A stretch of 54,831 bases of DNA, taken from the NCBI GenBank assembly GCA_945865665.1, contig CAMBEE010000009.1, positions 1 to 54,831 on the forward strand, read 5' to 3'. The notes beneath the pieces are model-generated. The model was not told the origin of the DNA. It saw only the letters and a list, made by a program, of their open reading frames with translations, and did not search any database. Below are positions 1-8,573 of the stretch, in pieces. Each line of letters starts with the position of its first letter. Position 1 is the stretch's first letter. This stretch comes from an uncultured Clostridium sp. (GTDB lineage: Bacteria > Bacillota > Clostridia > TANB77 > CAG-508). A program made the position numbers and the translations under genes.

Positions 1-105
1 AGATTTTCTATTTTTCACTTCAATCAAACGAATACAATATCAAATATATATAACCATTAAGGTGGCAATTTGCACACAAAAATTTTCTTAGACTGTGAAT
101 TGTAA
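1..105. repeat. Dispersed repeat, copy at left window end
   Basis: The sequence from the first base to about 105 recurs as a reverse complement at 39384-39475 and at the right window end, and in the same orientation at 39753-39820. Shared landmarks are TATATATAACC, TTAAGGTGGCAA and TTGCACACAAAAATTTTC. The window starts inside the repeat, which suggests an assembly break. No coding capacity is seen. Confidence 0.85.
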
Positions 106-138
106 CGAACTGCAGAAAATAGCTGTAAAAAATGTTTA

Positions 139-181
139 AAAATGAGGTATTTCGGCTATAAATTAACCATACCTCATTTTT
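139..181 (-). terminator. Terminator after ppaC (works in both directions)
   Basis: A 12-bp perfect stem (AAAATGAGGTAT at 139-150 pairing with 169-180) is followed on each strand by a T-rich run. It lies 28 bases beyond the ppaC stop codon, so it probably ends that transcript. Confidence 0.7.
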
Positions 182-208
182 TCTTTTGTTAATATATTCT
201 ATTCATTA

Positions 209-1135
209 CTATATATTTTTATCAATAAATGGTAGCAATTGTTTCTTTCTTGAAACAACACCTTCTAAGAAAGCTCTGTTGTTCTCTAATTTTTTATCAA
301 ATGCTTTTTCAACTGCATCTGTTTTTGTTCCTAATGCAATAATTTCTGAATTGCTGTTTAAAATATCTGTTATTGCTAATACAAATAATGATAAACCTTT
401 TTCTGAAATTGCATTATTCATTGCTTCTTCTAATTCATTTTGTCTTTTTAAGACATCTTCTATACTTACAGTATTTACTTGTGCTATAACAAATTTTGTT
501 CCTTCTTTATCTAAGCTTTTAGCATCTAAGTTTATTAATTCTTCTGCTGAAAAATCGTCTAAATCTGTTCCTGCTTTTAACATTTCTAGTCCATATTCTT
601 GTATGTTTATTCCTGCTATTTTTCCTAATTCTTCTAATGCGTTAATATCATGTTTTGTTGTTGTTGGTGATTTTAATAATAATGTATCAGAAATTATGGC
701 ACTTGCCATTAATATAGCTTCTGTTTTTTCGATTTCTATATTTCTATTTTTAAACTCTTTATATAAAATTGTTGATGTACATCCAAATGGTCTTGCTGTG
801 TAATATAGTGGCTCTGATGTTTCAAAGTTTGCAATTCTGTGGTGGTCTACTACTTCTAAAATTTTTGCTTTTTCTATTCCTTCTACACTTTGATTAAATT
901 CATTGTGGTCTACTAATATTACTTCTTGTCCTTCTTCAACTTTTTCTATTAATTCTGGTGCTTCTAGTCCTAAATAATTTAACACATATTGTGTTTCTTT
1001 ATTTACATTTCCTAATCTTACTGCTTTTGATTTTTCGCATCCATTTTTTTTGTATAAAATTTCTTTTACCATTGCAGAACAAATTGTGTCTGTGTCTGGA
1101 TTTTTGTGTCCAAATATTAATACTTTATTTTCCAT
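209..1135 (-). CDS. ppaC: Manganese-dependent inorganic pyrophosphatase
   Basis: Cytosolic family II pyrophosphatase that hydrolyses pyrophosphate to phosphate. The 308-residue length is usual for the form without CBS domains. The N-terminal DHH-type metal motif GHKNPDTDTICSA lies at residues 9-21, with VDHNEF and VVDHHR further on. The C-terminal substrate-binding SRKKQ is at about residues 295-299. It is the last gene before a bidirectional terminator and is preceded by an AAAAGGAGA ribosome site. No defect was seen. Confidence 0.95.
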   Translation of the reverse strand: MENKVLIFGHKNPDTDTICSAMVKEILYKKNGCEKSKAVRLGNVNKETQYVLNYLGLEAPELIEKVEEGQEVILVDHNEFNQSVEGIEKAKILEVVDHHRIANFETSEPLYYTARPFGCTSTILYKEFKNRNIEIEKTEAILMASAIISDTLLLKSPTTTKHDINALEELGKIAGINIQEYGLEMLKAGTDLDDFSAEELINLDAKSLDKEGTKFVIAQVNTVSIEDVLKRQNELEEAMNNAISEKGLSLFVLAITDILNSNSEIIALGTKTDAVEKAFDKKLENNRAFLEGVVSRKKQLLPFIDKNI

Positions 1136-1246
1136 TTTTTATCTTCTCCTTTTTTATTGACTTTTTTAATAATATGATATAGTTTATCTCATTTCCTGTA
1201 TGTTCACTACTATACAACATTTATGTGTAAAAAACAAGCGAACACT

Positions 1247-2134
1247 TTAATTATTTTTATTTTTTTCTAATATATCTTCTAATTCTTCCTTAGAGAATTC
1301 ATATTTTTTATTGCAAAAGTGGCAAACCAATTCGGCTTTTTCATCTTCTTCAATCATTTCTTTTAAAACATCTTTATCTAATGTTGCAAGTCCATCTTCC
1401 ATGTGCTCTTTTGAACAGTCACATTCATATACTGGTGTTATATTTTCTTCGATTAATTTAACATTTTCATCCCCTGTTACAGCTTTTGCTATTTCTAATA
1501 ATGTCATATTTTTATCTAACATTTTTGAAATTGCTCCTGCTTTAAATATTGATTGTTCTATTTTTGATATTTCTTCATCTGTTGCATCTGGCATTGGAGT
1601 AATTATATACCCTCCTGCTGATTTAACTCCATTTTTATCTACTAAAACACCTAGAGCAACTGCTGTATTTTTTTGTTCTGATTTTGCAAAATATTCTGCA
1701 AAGTCTTCTGCTATTTCTCCTGAAATTAGTGGGCATATTCCAACATATGGTTCTTTTAATCCAATGTCTTTTATAACATTTATGAATCCTGCATTTCCAA
1801 CTGCTCCGCCAACATCTAATTTACCCATATCATTTAATGGTAAGTCTACAACTGGATTTGCTACATATCCTTTTACTCTTGGGAAGTTGTCTGCTGTTAC
1901 AAGCATTGTTCCAATTGGCCCATTTCCTTTCATTTGAACTGTTAATTTGTCTTCTTTACTTTTCATTTCATTTCCCATTATTGCTGAAATTGTAAGTAAT
2001 CTTCCAAATGCTGCTGTTGCTACTGGGCTTAAATCATGTATTTTTCTTGCTTCTTCTACAAGTTCTGTTGTGCTTGCGCATACTACTGATATTTTTCCAT
2101 CATATGCTAAAAATTTCATTATTTTGTCTTGCAT
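1247..2134 (-). CDS. hslO: Hsp33 redox-regulated chaperonin
   Basis: Cytosolic holdase chaperone that is activated when its zinc-binding cysteines are oxidised. The 295-residue length fits the family. The C-terminal redox switch is intact: CDC near residue 239 and CHFC near residue 272, with the usual spacing of about 30 residues. The N-terminal domain begins with DKIMKFLAYDGKISV, typical of Hsp33. An anaerobe would use it on exposure to oxygen or hypochlorite (family knowledge). A 144-bp repeat element lies just upstream. Confidence 0.95.
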   Translation of the reverse strand: MQDKIMKFLAYDGKISVVCASTTELVEEARKIHDLSPVATAAFGRLLTISAIMGNEMKSKEDKLTVQMKGNGPIGTMLVTADNFPRVKGYVANPVVDLPLNDMGKLDVGGAVGNAGFINVIKDIGLKEPYVGICPLISGEIAEDFAEYFAKSEQKNTAVALGVLVDKNGVKSAGGYIITPMPDATDEEISKIEQSIFKAGAISKMLDKNMTLLEIAKAVTGDENVKLIEENITPVYECDCSKEHMEDGLATLDKDVLKEMIEEDEKAELVCHFCNKKYEFSKEELEDILEKNKNN

Positions 2135-2177
2135 TTTTTGTCTCCCTTTTTATAATTTTATTATTATCGTTTTATTA

Positions 2178-2321
2178 AAATTTGATAATATATTGTTTTG
2201 AAATACCGCGTAAGCGACCAAACGAACAAATGTGAGTGCGAACTGGAGCAAACTACATACTAGTATTTTAAATATGGAGTTTGCGACACCAAGGTATAAA
2301 AAACAATATATTATCAAATTT
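2178..2321. repeat. Structured MITE-like repeat with 22-bp inverted ends, copy 1
   Basis: Perfect 22-bp terminal inverted repeats (2178-2199 and 2300-2321) enclose about 100 bases that recur almost unchanged at 45220-45319. The interior holds nested stems: ATACC with GGTAT, and GCAAACT (2248-2254) with AGTTTGC (2278-2284). The second copy carries GCAATCT with AGATTGC, a compensatory exchange. No ORF. The copy lies between the tagO-like gene and hslO. Confidence 0.85.
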
Positions 2322-2344
2322 TTTTAAAAAACTATCTGTATTCT

Positions 2345-3580
2345 TTATTCATGAATTTGGAACATATCCTTTCCTTCTCCACAAACTGGGCAAACCCAGT
2401 CATCTGGTAAATCGTCAAACTTTGTTCCTTTTGCAATTCCTGCTTTTTCATTTCCGAATTTTGGATTATAAATATATTTACATTGTGTACATTCATATTG
2501 TTCTTTTCCTGTTCTTTCAACAGAAAAGTTTTTATAGCCTGCAGCAATTGCAACTATTACTATTAATAAAAATGACAATGCTTTCCAAATTCCACTATCA
2601 CATAAGATTACTGCAAACATTCCAAATATTGCACTTATTCCATATAAAATTAAAACTGCTTGTTTTTGGCTAAATCCTTTTGCAACTAGTCTATGATGTA
2701 AGTGACCTTTATCTGCTTTAAATACTGCTTTTATTGATTTTCCTTTTATTAATCTTCTTATTATTGCCCAAACTGTATCAAATATTGGTAGTCCCAAAAC
2801 AATAAGTGGTAAAACGATTACTGCCGCTGTATATGTTTTGGCTGACCCTAATATTGAGATTACTGCTAATGAGAATCCTAAAAAGTTTGAGCCTGTATCT
2901 CCTATAAATGTTTTAGCTGGTGTAAAATTAAATGGTAAAAATCCTACTAATGCTCCTGCTAGTGCTGTTATTAGTACTATTGATATTAATGATGATCCAT
3001 TTAATACAAATATTACTAATAATGAAAGTGCTGATATTACTGATATTCCTGATGATAGTCCATCTAAACCATCTATTAAGTTTATTGCATTTGTTACAAT
3101 TATTATCCATGCTAATGTTAATAATACTGATGTGATTTCATGCATTTCTGGAAAATTCAAAAATGGTAATGTTATTCCATCTATTCTTATTCCAGCTGCT
3201 ACAATACATATTGCACCTAATATTTGTCCTGTTAATTTTGTTAATGGTTTTATGGTTTTTATATCATCAACTATACAAAATGCTGAAATTATCAATATTC
3301 CTGCTAAAAATCCTAATAGTTTTTTCCAGTATTCTTGTACACCAAATAGATTTATTGAATTTTCTATACTCATTACAATTAATAAATAAATTGTTGAAAC
3401 TAAAAATCCTAATATTACTGCTGGTCCACCAAATTTTGGCATTGTTCTTTTGTGTGCTCTTCTCTCATCTTTTGGTACATCTATTGCTCCTACTTTATTG
3501 GCAATCTTTATTGTATATGGAGTAGTTACTAATGTTACTACAAACGCCAGTATAAATGCTATTGCTATGTTTCCCCACAT
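2345..3580 (-). CDS. TagO/WecA-type polyprenyl-phosphate sugar-1-phosphate transferase fused to rubredoxin
   Basis: Residues 1 to about 345 are a multi-pass membrane enzyme of the MraY/WecA/TagO superfamily, which transfers an N-acetylhexosamine-1-phosphate to undecaprenyl phosphate at the start of teichoic acid or surface polysaccharide synthesis. The catalytic landmarks are present: VDDIKTI near residue 103, NAINLIDGLDGLSSG, FIGDTGSN and KGHLHHRL. Residues 360-411 form a complete rubredoxin with C364, C367, C397 and C400 and the conserved GTKFDDLPDDWVCPVCG. The stretch is continuous in one frame, so the fusion is real in this sequence. The rubredoxin should bind one iron and face the cytoplasm after the last membrane segment. 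Its role is unknown. Confidence 0.9.
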   Translation of the reverse strand: MWGNIAIAFILAFVVTLVTTPYTIKIANKVGAIDVPKDERRAHKRTMPKFGGPAVILGFLVSTIYLLIVMSIENSINLFGVQEYWKKLLGFLAGILIISAFCIVDDIKTIKPLTKLTGQILGAICIVAAGIRIDGITLPFLNFPEMHEITSVLLTLAWIIIVTNAINLIDGLDGLSSGISVISALSLLVIFVLNGSSLISIVLITALAGALVGFLPFNFTPAKTFIGDTGSNFLGFSLAVISILGSAKTYTAAVIVLPLIVLGLPIFDTVWAIIRRLIKGKSIKAVFKADKGHLHHRLVAKGFSQKQAVLILYGISAIFGMFAVILCDSGIWKALSFLLIVIVAIAAGYKNFSVERTGKEQYECTQCKYIYNPKFGNEKAGIAKGTKFDDLPDDWVCPVCGEGKDMFQIHE

Positions 3581-3613
3581 AATTTTCTGTCCTTTCTTAA
3601 ACTATTTTCAATT

Positions 3614-4060
3614 TTATTTCATATTGTTTTTTTCTATTTCTTCTACCATTTTTAGTCTTTCTTCATACCTTCCGCCTTTAAATTCTGTTCCTAACCAGTT
3701 TCTTATTATGCAAATTGCTTCATTTGTTGTTAGGTAATCTCCTCCTAATGTTACTACATTTATGTCATCATCTGCTTTTGCATATTTTGCTGATTCTTGG
3801 TCATGAATTGATGCTGCTCTTATTCCTTTGAATTTGTTTGCTACTACTGTCATTCCATATCCTGACCTGCATACTAATATTCCGCAGTCACATTCTTTGT
3901 TTTGTATTGCTTCTGCTACTTTTTTTGCATATATTGGGTAGTCTGTTCTTTCTTCTGAATCTGTTCCATAGTCTTTGTATTCTATTCCGCTTTCTTCTAA
4001 ATATTTTTTTATTTCTTCTTTTAATTTGTATCCTCCGTGGTCTGCTCCTAATGCTATCAT
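3614..4060 (-). CDS. rpiB: Ribose-5-phosphate isomerase B (RpiB/LacAB family)
   Basis: Interconverts ribose-5-phosphate and ribulose-5-phosphate in the pentose phosphate pathway. The 148 residues match the family. GADHGGY at the N-terminus, the catalytic cysteine in VCRSGYGM, and the IHD...DDDINVVTLGG segment are present. The loop reads CRSGYGM rather than the more common CGTGIGM, so another member of the RpiB/LacA/LacB group is possible. I chose the ATG at 4060 because TAAGGAG lies 8 bases upstream; an in-frame GTG at 4069 overlaps that ribosome site. Confidence 0.88.
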   Translation of the reverse strand: MIALGADHGGYKLKEEIKKYLEESGIEYKDYGTDSEERTDYPIYAKKVAEAIQNKECDCGILVCRSGYGMTVVANKFKGIRAASIHDQESAKYAKADDDINVVTLGGDYLTTNEAICIIRNWLGTEFKGGRYEERLKMVEEIEKNNMK

Positions 4061-4165
4061 TTGTATCACTCCTTACTTTTTATATTGGTATGATTTTAAA
4101 TTTGTTACCAATATTTTTCTTTGTCCACTATATCATATTTTGTGGGTGATTACAATATTTTAGGC

Positions 4166-4230
4166 AAAAAAAAATGTCCTTTTCAATGACGATGTCTCAA
4201 ATAGAACCGTCCCAAAAAGGACATTTTTTT
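4166..4230 (-). terminator. Terminator after the ABC importer operon
   Basis: AAATGTCCTTTT (4172-4183) pairs with AAAAGGACATTT (4215-4226), with T runs on both sides. It sits immediately after the stop codon of the substrate-binding protein gene. The loop contains GACGATGTCTC and ACCGTCCCA, which resemble a decayed copy of the REP-like hairpins elsewhere. Confidence 0.75.
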
Positions 4231-5242
4231 ATTTAATTACTTCTTCTGCATATTTATTATTAACAATTTTATCATAAGGAGCCTTAACCTTAAGTTCTCC
4301 TGCTAAACTCATAACTTCTTGCAACTTATCAAAGCTTTCTTGTTTTAGAACTGGAGTTTCATTCCAAGCATCAATATTCTTGTAGCTTTGAATTGCAGTT
4401 GTTAAAAGGTCGATATCAGTGTCTGGGAAGAAACTTTGAATTGCTTCTGCTATTTCTTTTGCAGTATGTTCTTTAACCCATTTTTGTCCTTTGTAAATTG
4501 CATTCGTAAAGTTTTGAATTGTAGTTTGATTATTTTCAATATAACTTTTCTTTGCAAAATATGCTGTATATGGTATTTCCCCCGCTTCTTTTCCAACTGA
4601 TGCTACAATATGACCTTTGCCTAACTTTTCAATATTAGATGCAGTTGGTTCAAAAAGTGTTACATAGTCAGCACTTCCAGATGTAAAAGCACTTGCCATC
4701 AAATCAAATTTTATACTATCATCTAGTGTTAAATCTTTTCCAGGTGTTAGTCCTTTTTGTTTGATTACATATTCTAATGTCATATATGGAACTCCACCTT
4801 TTCTTCCTGGTATTACCGTTTTTCCTTTTAACATATTCCAATCAAAGTTATCAATTTTTTCTTTTGATACTAAAAATGATCCATCTCTTTTTGTTAGTTG
4901 TGCAAATACTTGTGTATAATCTTCTTTTCCCTCATTATATACGTATATTGATGCTTCTGGTCCTGCAAATCCAATTTGAGATTCACCTGATAGTACTGAT
5001 GTCATTACTGCATCTGCTCCTTGCCCTGTTGTTAAGTCTATTTCAATGTTGTAGTTCTTAAAATATCCGTTGTTTATTGCTACATATTGTGGTGCGTAAA
5101 ATACTGAACGTGTTACTTCATTCATTTTTATTACTGTTGAATTACTGTTTGTTTTGTTATTGTTTTTTTGATATATTGCTATTCCTGCAATTATTGCAAT
5201 TATTAAGAATATAACGATTAACATTATTATTTTTCTTTTCAC
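4229..5242 (-). CDS. ABC importer substrate-binding protein, NitT/TauT (SsuA/ThiY) type
   Basis: Extracytoplasmic binding protein of 337 residues for a small organic anion or a thiamine-like precursor; the substrate cannot be named from sequence. An N-terminal hydrophobic segment (residues 4-24) has no lipobox cysteine, so the protein is probably anchored by an uncleaved helix. The body shows family features: FYAPQYVAINNGYFKNYNIEI, GQGADAVMTSVLSGESQIGF and FEPTASNIEKLGKGHIV. The start is GTG after an AGGAGG site. It is the third gene of the importer operon. With the ATPase gene upstream disrupted by a mobile element, its supply of transcript may be altered. Confidence 0.88.
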   Translation of the reverse strand: MKRKIIMLIVIFLIIAIIAGIAIYQKNNNKTNSNSTVIKMNEVTRSVFYAPQYVAINNGYFKNYNIEIDLTTGQGADAVMTSVLSGESQIGFAGPEASIYVYNEGKEDYTQVFAQLTKRDGSFLVSKEKIDNFDWNMLKGKTVIPGRKGGVPYMTLEYVIKQKGLTPGKDLTLDDSIKFDLMASAFTSGSADYVTLFEPTASNIEKLGKGHIVASVGKEAGEIPYTAYFAKKSYIENNQTTIQNFTNAIYKGQKWVKEHTAKEIAEAIQSFFPDTDIDLLTTAIQSYKNIDAWNETPVLKQESFDKLQEVMSLAGELKVKAPYDKIVNNKYAEEVIK

Positions 5243-5329
5243 AATAGTCCTCCTAAATATGTTGCAATTCTTTTTATTATTTATTGTAATTTTTGGTAAA
5301 TTATTTAAAACAAGAATTGCTCCAAAACA

Positions 5330-6122
5330 TTATTTTCGGATAAATTTTTCAAGCAATAAAACTCCTCCATACATAACACCTGCTACAATTCCTAGAATAA
5401 TAACACTTGTCATGACCAAATCAAGTTTAAATACCTGACCACCATACACAATTAAATATCCTAAACCTGCCTTTGAAACTAAGAACTCCCCAGATATTAC
5501 ACCAACTAATGAAAGTCCTATATTTACTTTTAAAGAATTTATAAATGTTCCAATATTTGCTGGTATAACTATTTTTGTTAGTAATTGCAGTTTTGTACTA
5601 CTAAAAGTTTTGGCCATCTTAATTATTTCTTTGTCTGTTTTTAGATAACCATTTAGCATTTCTAGCACAGTAACTATAAGAGAAATTAAAATTGCCATCG
5701 TTATGATTGCTGGCATACCTGATCCGGACCCAAATTATGATTATTGGACCAAGTGCCACTTTTGGCAAACTGTTTAATACAACTAAAAATGGTTCTGATA
5801 CTTTTGCCAAAAATTTGGACCACCATAAGATTATAGCAATAGCAACTCCCATCAATGTTCCAAGTCCAAATCCTACAATTGTTTCATATACTGTTACTTT
5901 TACATGTTTTAGCAAATCGTTTGATGTCAAATGTGTAAATGTACTCCATATTCTGCTTGGTTGGCTTGTTATAAAACTGTCTATTATTTTTGCGTTTGCT
6001 AAGGCTTCCCAAATCACTAAAAATCCTATTAAAAATATTAATTGAGTGGCTATTACTAATAATTTTTTTCTTTTTACTTCTTTTAAATATTTTTTTCTTT
6101 CTTGTGATATTTTATTTTTCAT
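5330..6122 (-). CDS. ABC importer permease (SsuC/TauC type), +1 frameshift at an in-frame CGG
   Basis: Inner-membrane permease of the importer. Zero-frame reading gives 132 good residues ending LGPIIIIWV, then CGG (5726-5724), then unrelated sequence. Skipping the C at 5726 gives WVGSGMPAII and a normal continuation to the stop at 5330, for 263 residues in all, a typical length. The EAA-type cytoplasmic loop lies near residues 155-175 (AKTFSSTKLQLLTKIVIPA). The start codon overlaps the ATPase stop (GATGAAAAATAA), so the two were translationally coupled before the element inserted. The glycine restored by the shift matches the WFG.G motif of the family. It could be a simple mutation, but see the CGG finding. 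Confidence 0.85.
5724..5726 (-). other. CGG at +1 frameshift site 1 (permease)
   Basis: Zero frame reads GTC CGG ATC AGG; the productive reading is GTC (C) GGA TCA GGT ATG. CGG is codon 133. No slippery heptamer or upstream Shine-Dalgarno-like stimulator is evident. Confidence 0.75.
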
Positions 6123-6293
6123 CTACACCAAGCTCCTTCCATAAGCAGTCAAAATATCTGCTGAATTTAGGACTTTGTCTGCAATTTATTGGTGTTCTAT
6201 TTTCCATTTCAAAATCAATTTTGTGGATATCTTTTATTGTACCTGGTCTTTTACTTAATACAAGTACTCTGTCTGACATACTTATTGCTTCTG
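6112..6293 (-). pseudogene. 3' fragment of the ABC importer ATPase gene, cut off by the element
   Basis: Codes for EAISMSDRVLVLSKRPGTIK and on to the stop, about 58 residues. This is the part that follows the Walker B and H-loop in SsuB/TauB-type ATPases. The 5' part is at 15606-16200. Joining the two through the shared hexamer CAGAAG (read on the minus strand) gives an uninterrupted 256-residue ATPase. The stop overlaps the permease start codon. Confidence 0.92.
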
Positions 6294-6303
6294 GTAGATG
6301 TCA
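6288..6303. repeat. Left attachment junction of the mobile element
   Basis: CTTCTG (6288-6293) is the flanking hexamer repeated at 15606-15611. GTAGATGTCAAAG beginning at 6294 is the left element end and is matched in inverted form at the right end, where the minus strand reads GTAGATTCCAATG. The recombinase stop codon (6303-6301) lies inside this end. Confidence 0.8.
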
Positions 6304-7864
6304 AAGTAGACAGTTTTGTGTAATATTGTTTAGTTGTTTAAAATTAAAATATAAATCTACTTGTTTGTCTTGGTGTATTTCTATTCTGTTTATAATTACT
6401 TTCATCACTTCTGGTGTTGGCTCTTTTAATTCTAAAAATTCTTTAACTATCTTTTTTATGTTTTGGGTGTCATCTTGTTTAGAACTATTTTGCATTTCTT
6501 GTATTTCTATGTATTCTCTTTCTTTTTGTTTGGCTTCATCTATTAATTTTTTGTAAAGTCTTTCATACATTACTTCAGTTATTTTTCCATTTAATTTATC
6601 AACATACATTTGATCAATATTATCATTTATAAGTTTTACCTCTGTTTCTAGTTTTTTTAGTATTTTTTCGTAATCATATTTACTTCTACTCTTTTTAATA
6701 TTTAATTCTATTTTTTCGCTATCTATATCAGAGAATAATTTTTTTATATAGTTTAGCACGGCTTCTTCTAAATTCTCATAACTGAATCCATGTGATGTGC
6801 ATAACCCTAATTTTGAGTTTCTACGATAATTGTTACATACCATATAATAATGACCATTCTTTTTTCCTCTTACACCTATTTTATGATGACATTCATAGCA
6901 AAAAAGTAGTCCATCTAATAAAAATGTATTTTTCTTTTCATTTCTGTTGTAACTTTGAACTATTACCATTTTTTGAACCATGTCAAAAACTTTTTTATCT
7001 ATTATTGCTGGGTGTGTATTTTCTACAACATTCCATTGTTCCTTTGGATTTGGTCTAAGCTTTCTATTTTTATAACTTATTCTGCTCCTTTTATTTTGCT
7101 CTGTTATTCCAATATACACTTTATTTCTTAATATATTTTTTATTGTTTTATTTTCCCAAAATGAGTCTTTATTATATCTTGATTGATTTGCTGTAAGAAT
7201 ATTATTGCTATTCAAATAATCTCTTATAGTCCCCACTTGATTTCCGCGAAATAGCCATATTAAAAATAGTCTTTACTATTTTAGCTTCTGGCTCACAAAT
7301 TATTAGTTTATTTTTATCGTTTGGATCTTTCATATAGCCTATTGCGGTTTTTCCTCCTACCCACTTTCCTTGTTTTTGCATAGTATGTAGAGCTGTCCTA
7401 ATTTTTTTTGATAAGTCCTTAGAATACATATCATTTAATATTGATTTAAAAGGTGCAATATCATTGTTACCATTCGATGTTTCAAAAGTATCTATTCCAT
7501 CTGTTACTGAAACGTATCTAACATTATTTTCTGGAAACCATTTTTCTATGTATTCTCCTGTTTCTATGTAATCACGACCCAAACGAGATAAGTCCTTTGT
7601 TACGACCATATTAACTTTTCCATTTTCTATATCTCTTATCATTCTTTGAAAATCTGGTCTGTTAAAGTTTGTTCCTGTAAAACCTTGGTCAATATAAATA
7701 TCTATAAGCTCATACTCCCATCCTAATTTTTGTACATATTCTGTTAATAACGTTCTTTGATTTTTTATACTTTCACTCTCATCATAACCCCTATCTACAT
7801 CTTCTTTTGATAATCTTATATAAATTGCTACCTTGTACATTGTTTTTTCTATTTGTTCAAGCAT
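6301..7864 (-). CDS. Large serine recombinase (TnpX/TndX-like), +1 frameshift at an in-frame CGG
   Basis: Carries out site-specific integration and excision of the element. The resolvase domain occupies residues 9-155, with catalytic serine in YIRLSKED and DLSRLGRDYIETGEY. It is followed by a recombinase domain, a zinc-ribbon region (LFCYECHHKIG...YYMVCNNYRR...LCTSHG) and a coiled coil (about 385-440). Zero-frame reading stops soon after codon 207, CGG at 7246-7244. Skipping its C gives FNMAISGNQVGTIRDYLN and a 520-residue product of usual length. Removing one G from the GGGG run at 7234-7231 would also restore the frame, but leaves arginine where the family normally has glycine. A clear AAGGAGGAGC site precedes ATG 7864. 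Confidence 0.88.
7244..7246 (-). other. CGG at +1 frameshift site 2 (serine recombinase)
   Basis: Zero frame reads TCG CGG AAA TCA; the productive reading is TCG (C) GGA AAT CAA GTG GGG ACT. CGG is codon 207. Glycine restored. Confidence 0.65.
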
Positions 7865-7965
7865 TGCTCCTCCTTCCCATGCTTGATAAAAAACAATTTG
7901 AATTCAGCTTAAATTATAACTGATTTTTTAGAGATTTCCAATGCTCAAATGATAAAAATTTTTTA

Positions 7966-8067
7966 TCATTTTTTCTCTAATATATCAATTAGTAGACGTT
8001 CTATTAAGCTTTCTAATTCTTCACTCTTTTCATCAAAATACACATTAATTTTAAATGATTCGTTCAT
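7966..8067 (-). CDS. Small hypothetical protein of the element (33 aa)
   Basis: A short ORF, MNESFKINVYFDEKSEELES and on to ILEKK, with an AGGAGA site 6 bases before the ATG. It is strongly acidic and helical, and lies about 100 bases upstream of the recombinase on the same strand. Small ORFs are often found beside large serine recombinases, but I do not recognise this one. The ribosome site and codon use support translation. Confidence 0.45.
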   Translation of the reverse strand: MNESFKINVYFDEKSEELESLIERLLIDILEKK

Positions 8068-8573
8068 AGTTTTCTCCTGCTCGTTTTAATTTGTTTATTC
8101 AATTTATATGTTTCAAAAATTTTATTATTCACATATAAATTGTTGATGTGAAGAGCTTTATTTTAAAGGTTAAACACTATATTTTATTTTTGATTTAATA
8201 ATTTCAAAACATGTCTATCCCTCCTTGCTTAATAACAATAGCAAATATTTAAAATATCTCCCTATTATATATACAATGATTTACTCTGAATTTTTCTCCC
8301 CTAATTTTAAAAAAGTTAAAAAATTTATCACCTATAAGATATACCTACCTTCTCTTCAAAAAATTTTACCGTCAATTTTAAACAATTTAATTTTTTATTA
8401 TTTTTATAAAATAATTGTTATCATAATTAATAATCGGATAAAATGAGTATCAATACGTTATTTTCCCATTGTTTTGATAAAATTCTTGACAAAAAGCCGT
8501 AAGAATGTTAACATAAATTATATTGAGTTAATTAACCACATTTTTCCATAACTATAGCACAAGGAGGTATAAT
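8068..8573. other. AT-rich intergenic region between divergent element genes
   Basis: A 506-base stretch without a convincing gene. A 73-codon ORF at 8225-8446 lacks a ribosome site and is low-complexity. The region holds the promoter of the radical SAM gene and presumably the divergent promoter for the recombinase. Confidence 0.6.
8486..8514 (+). promoter_or_regulatory. Sigma-70-type promoter of the element radical SAM gene
   Basis: TTGACA (8486-8491), 17-base spacer, TAACAT (8509-8514). The AAGGAGG ribosome site is at 8561-8567, 6 bases before the ATG. Confidence 0.7.

Noticed and set aside
5330..5716. Stand-alone second permease gene
   Set aside because: Its apparent start, MPAIITM, is the interior of the conserved WVGSGMPAI segment and has no ribosome site.
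7231..7234. Frameshift of the recombinase at the CCCC run instead of the CGG
   Set aside because: Removing one base here restores the frame too, but leaves ISRKSSGTI with arginine where this family usually has glycine. The CGG 10 bases away gives ISGNQVGTI and matches the other three sites. The alternative is not excluded.
8225..8446. 73-codon ORF in the element intergenic region
   Set aside because: No ribosome site, very low-complexity composition and no recognisable motif; it looks like AT-rich spacer.
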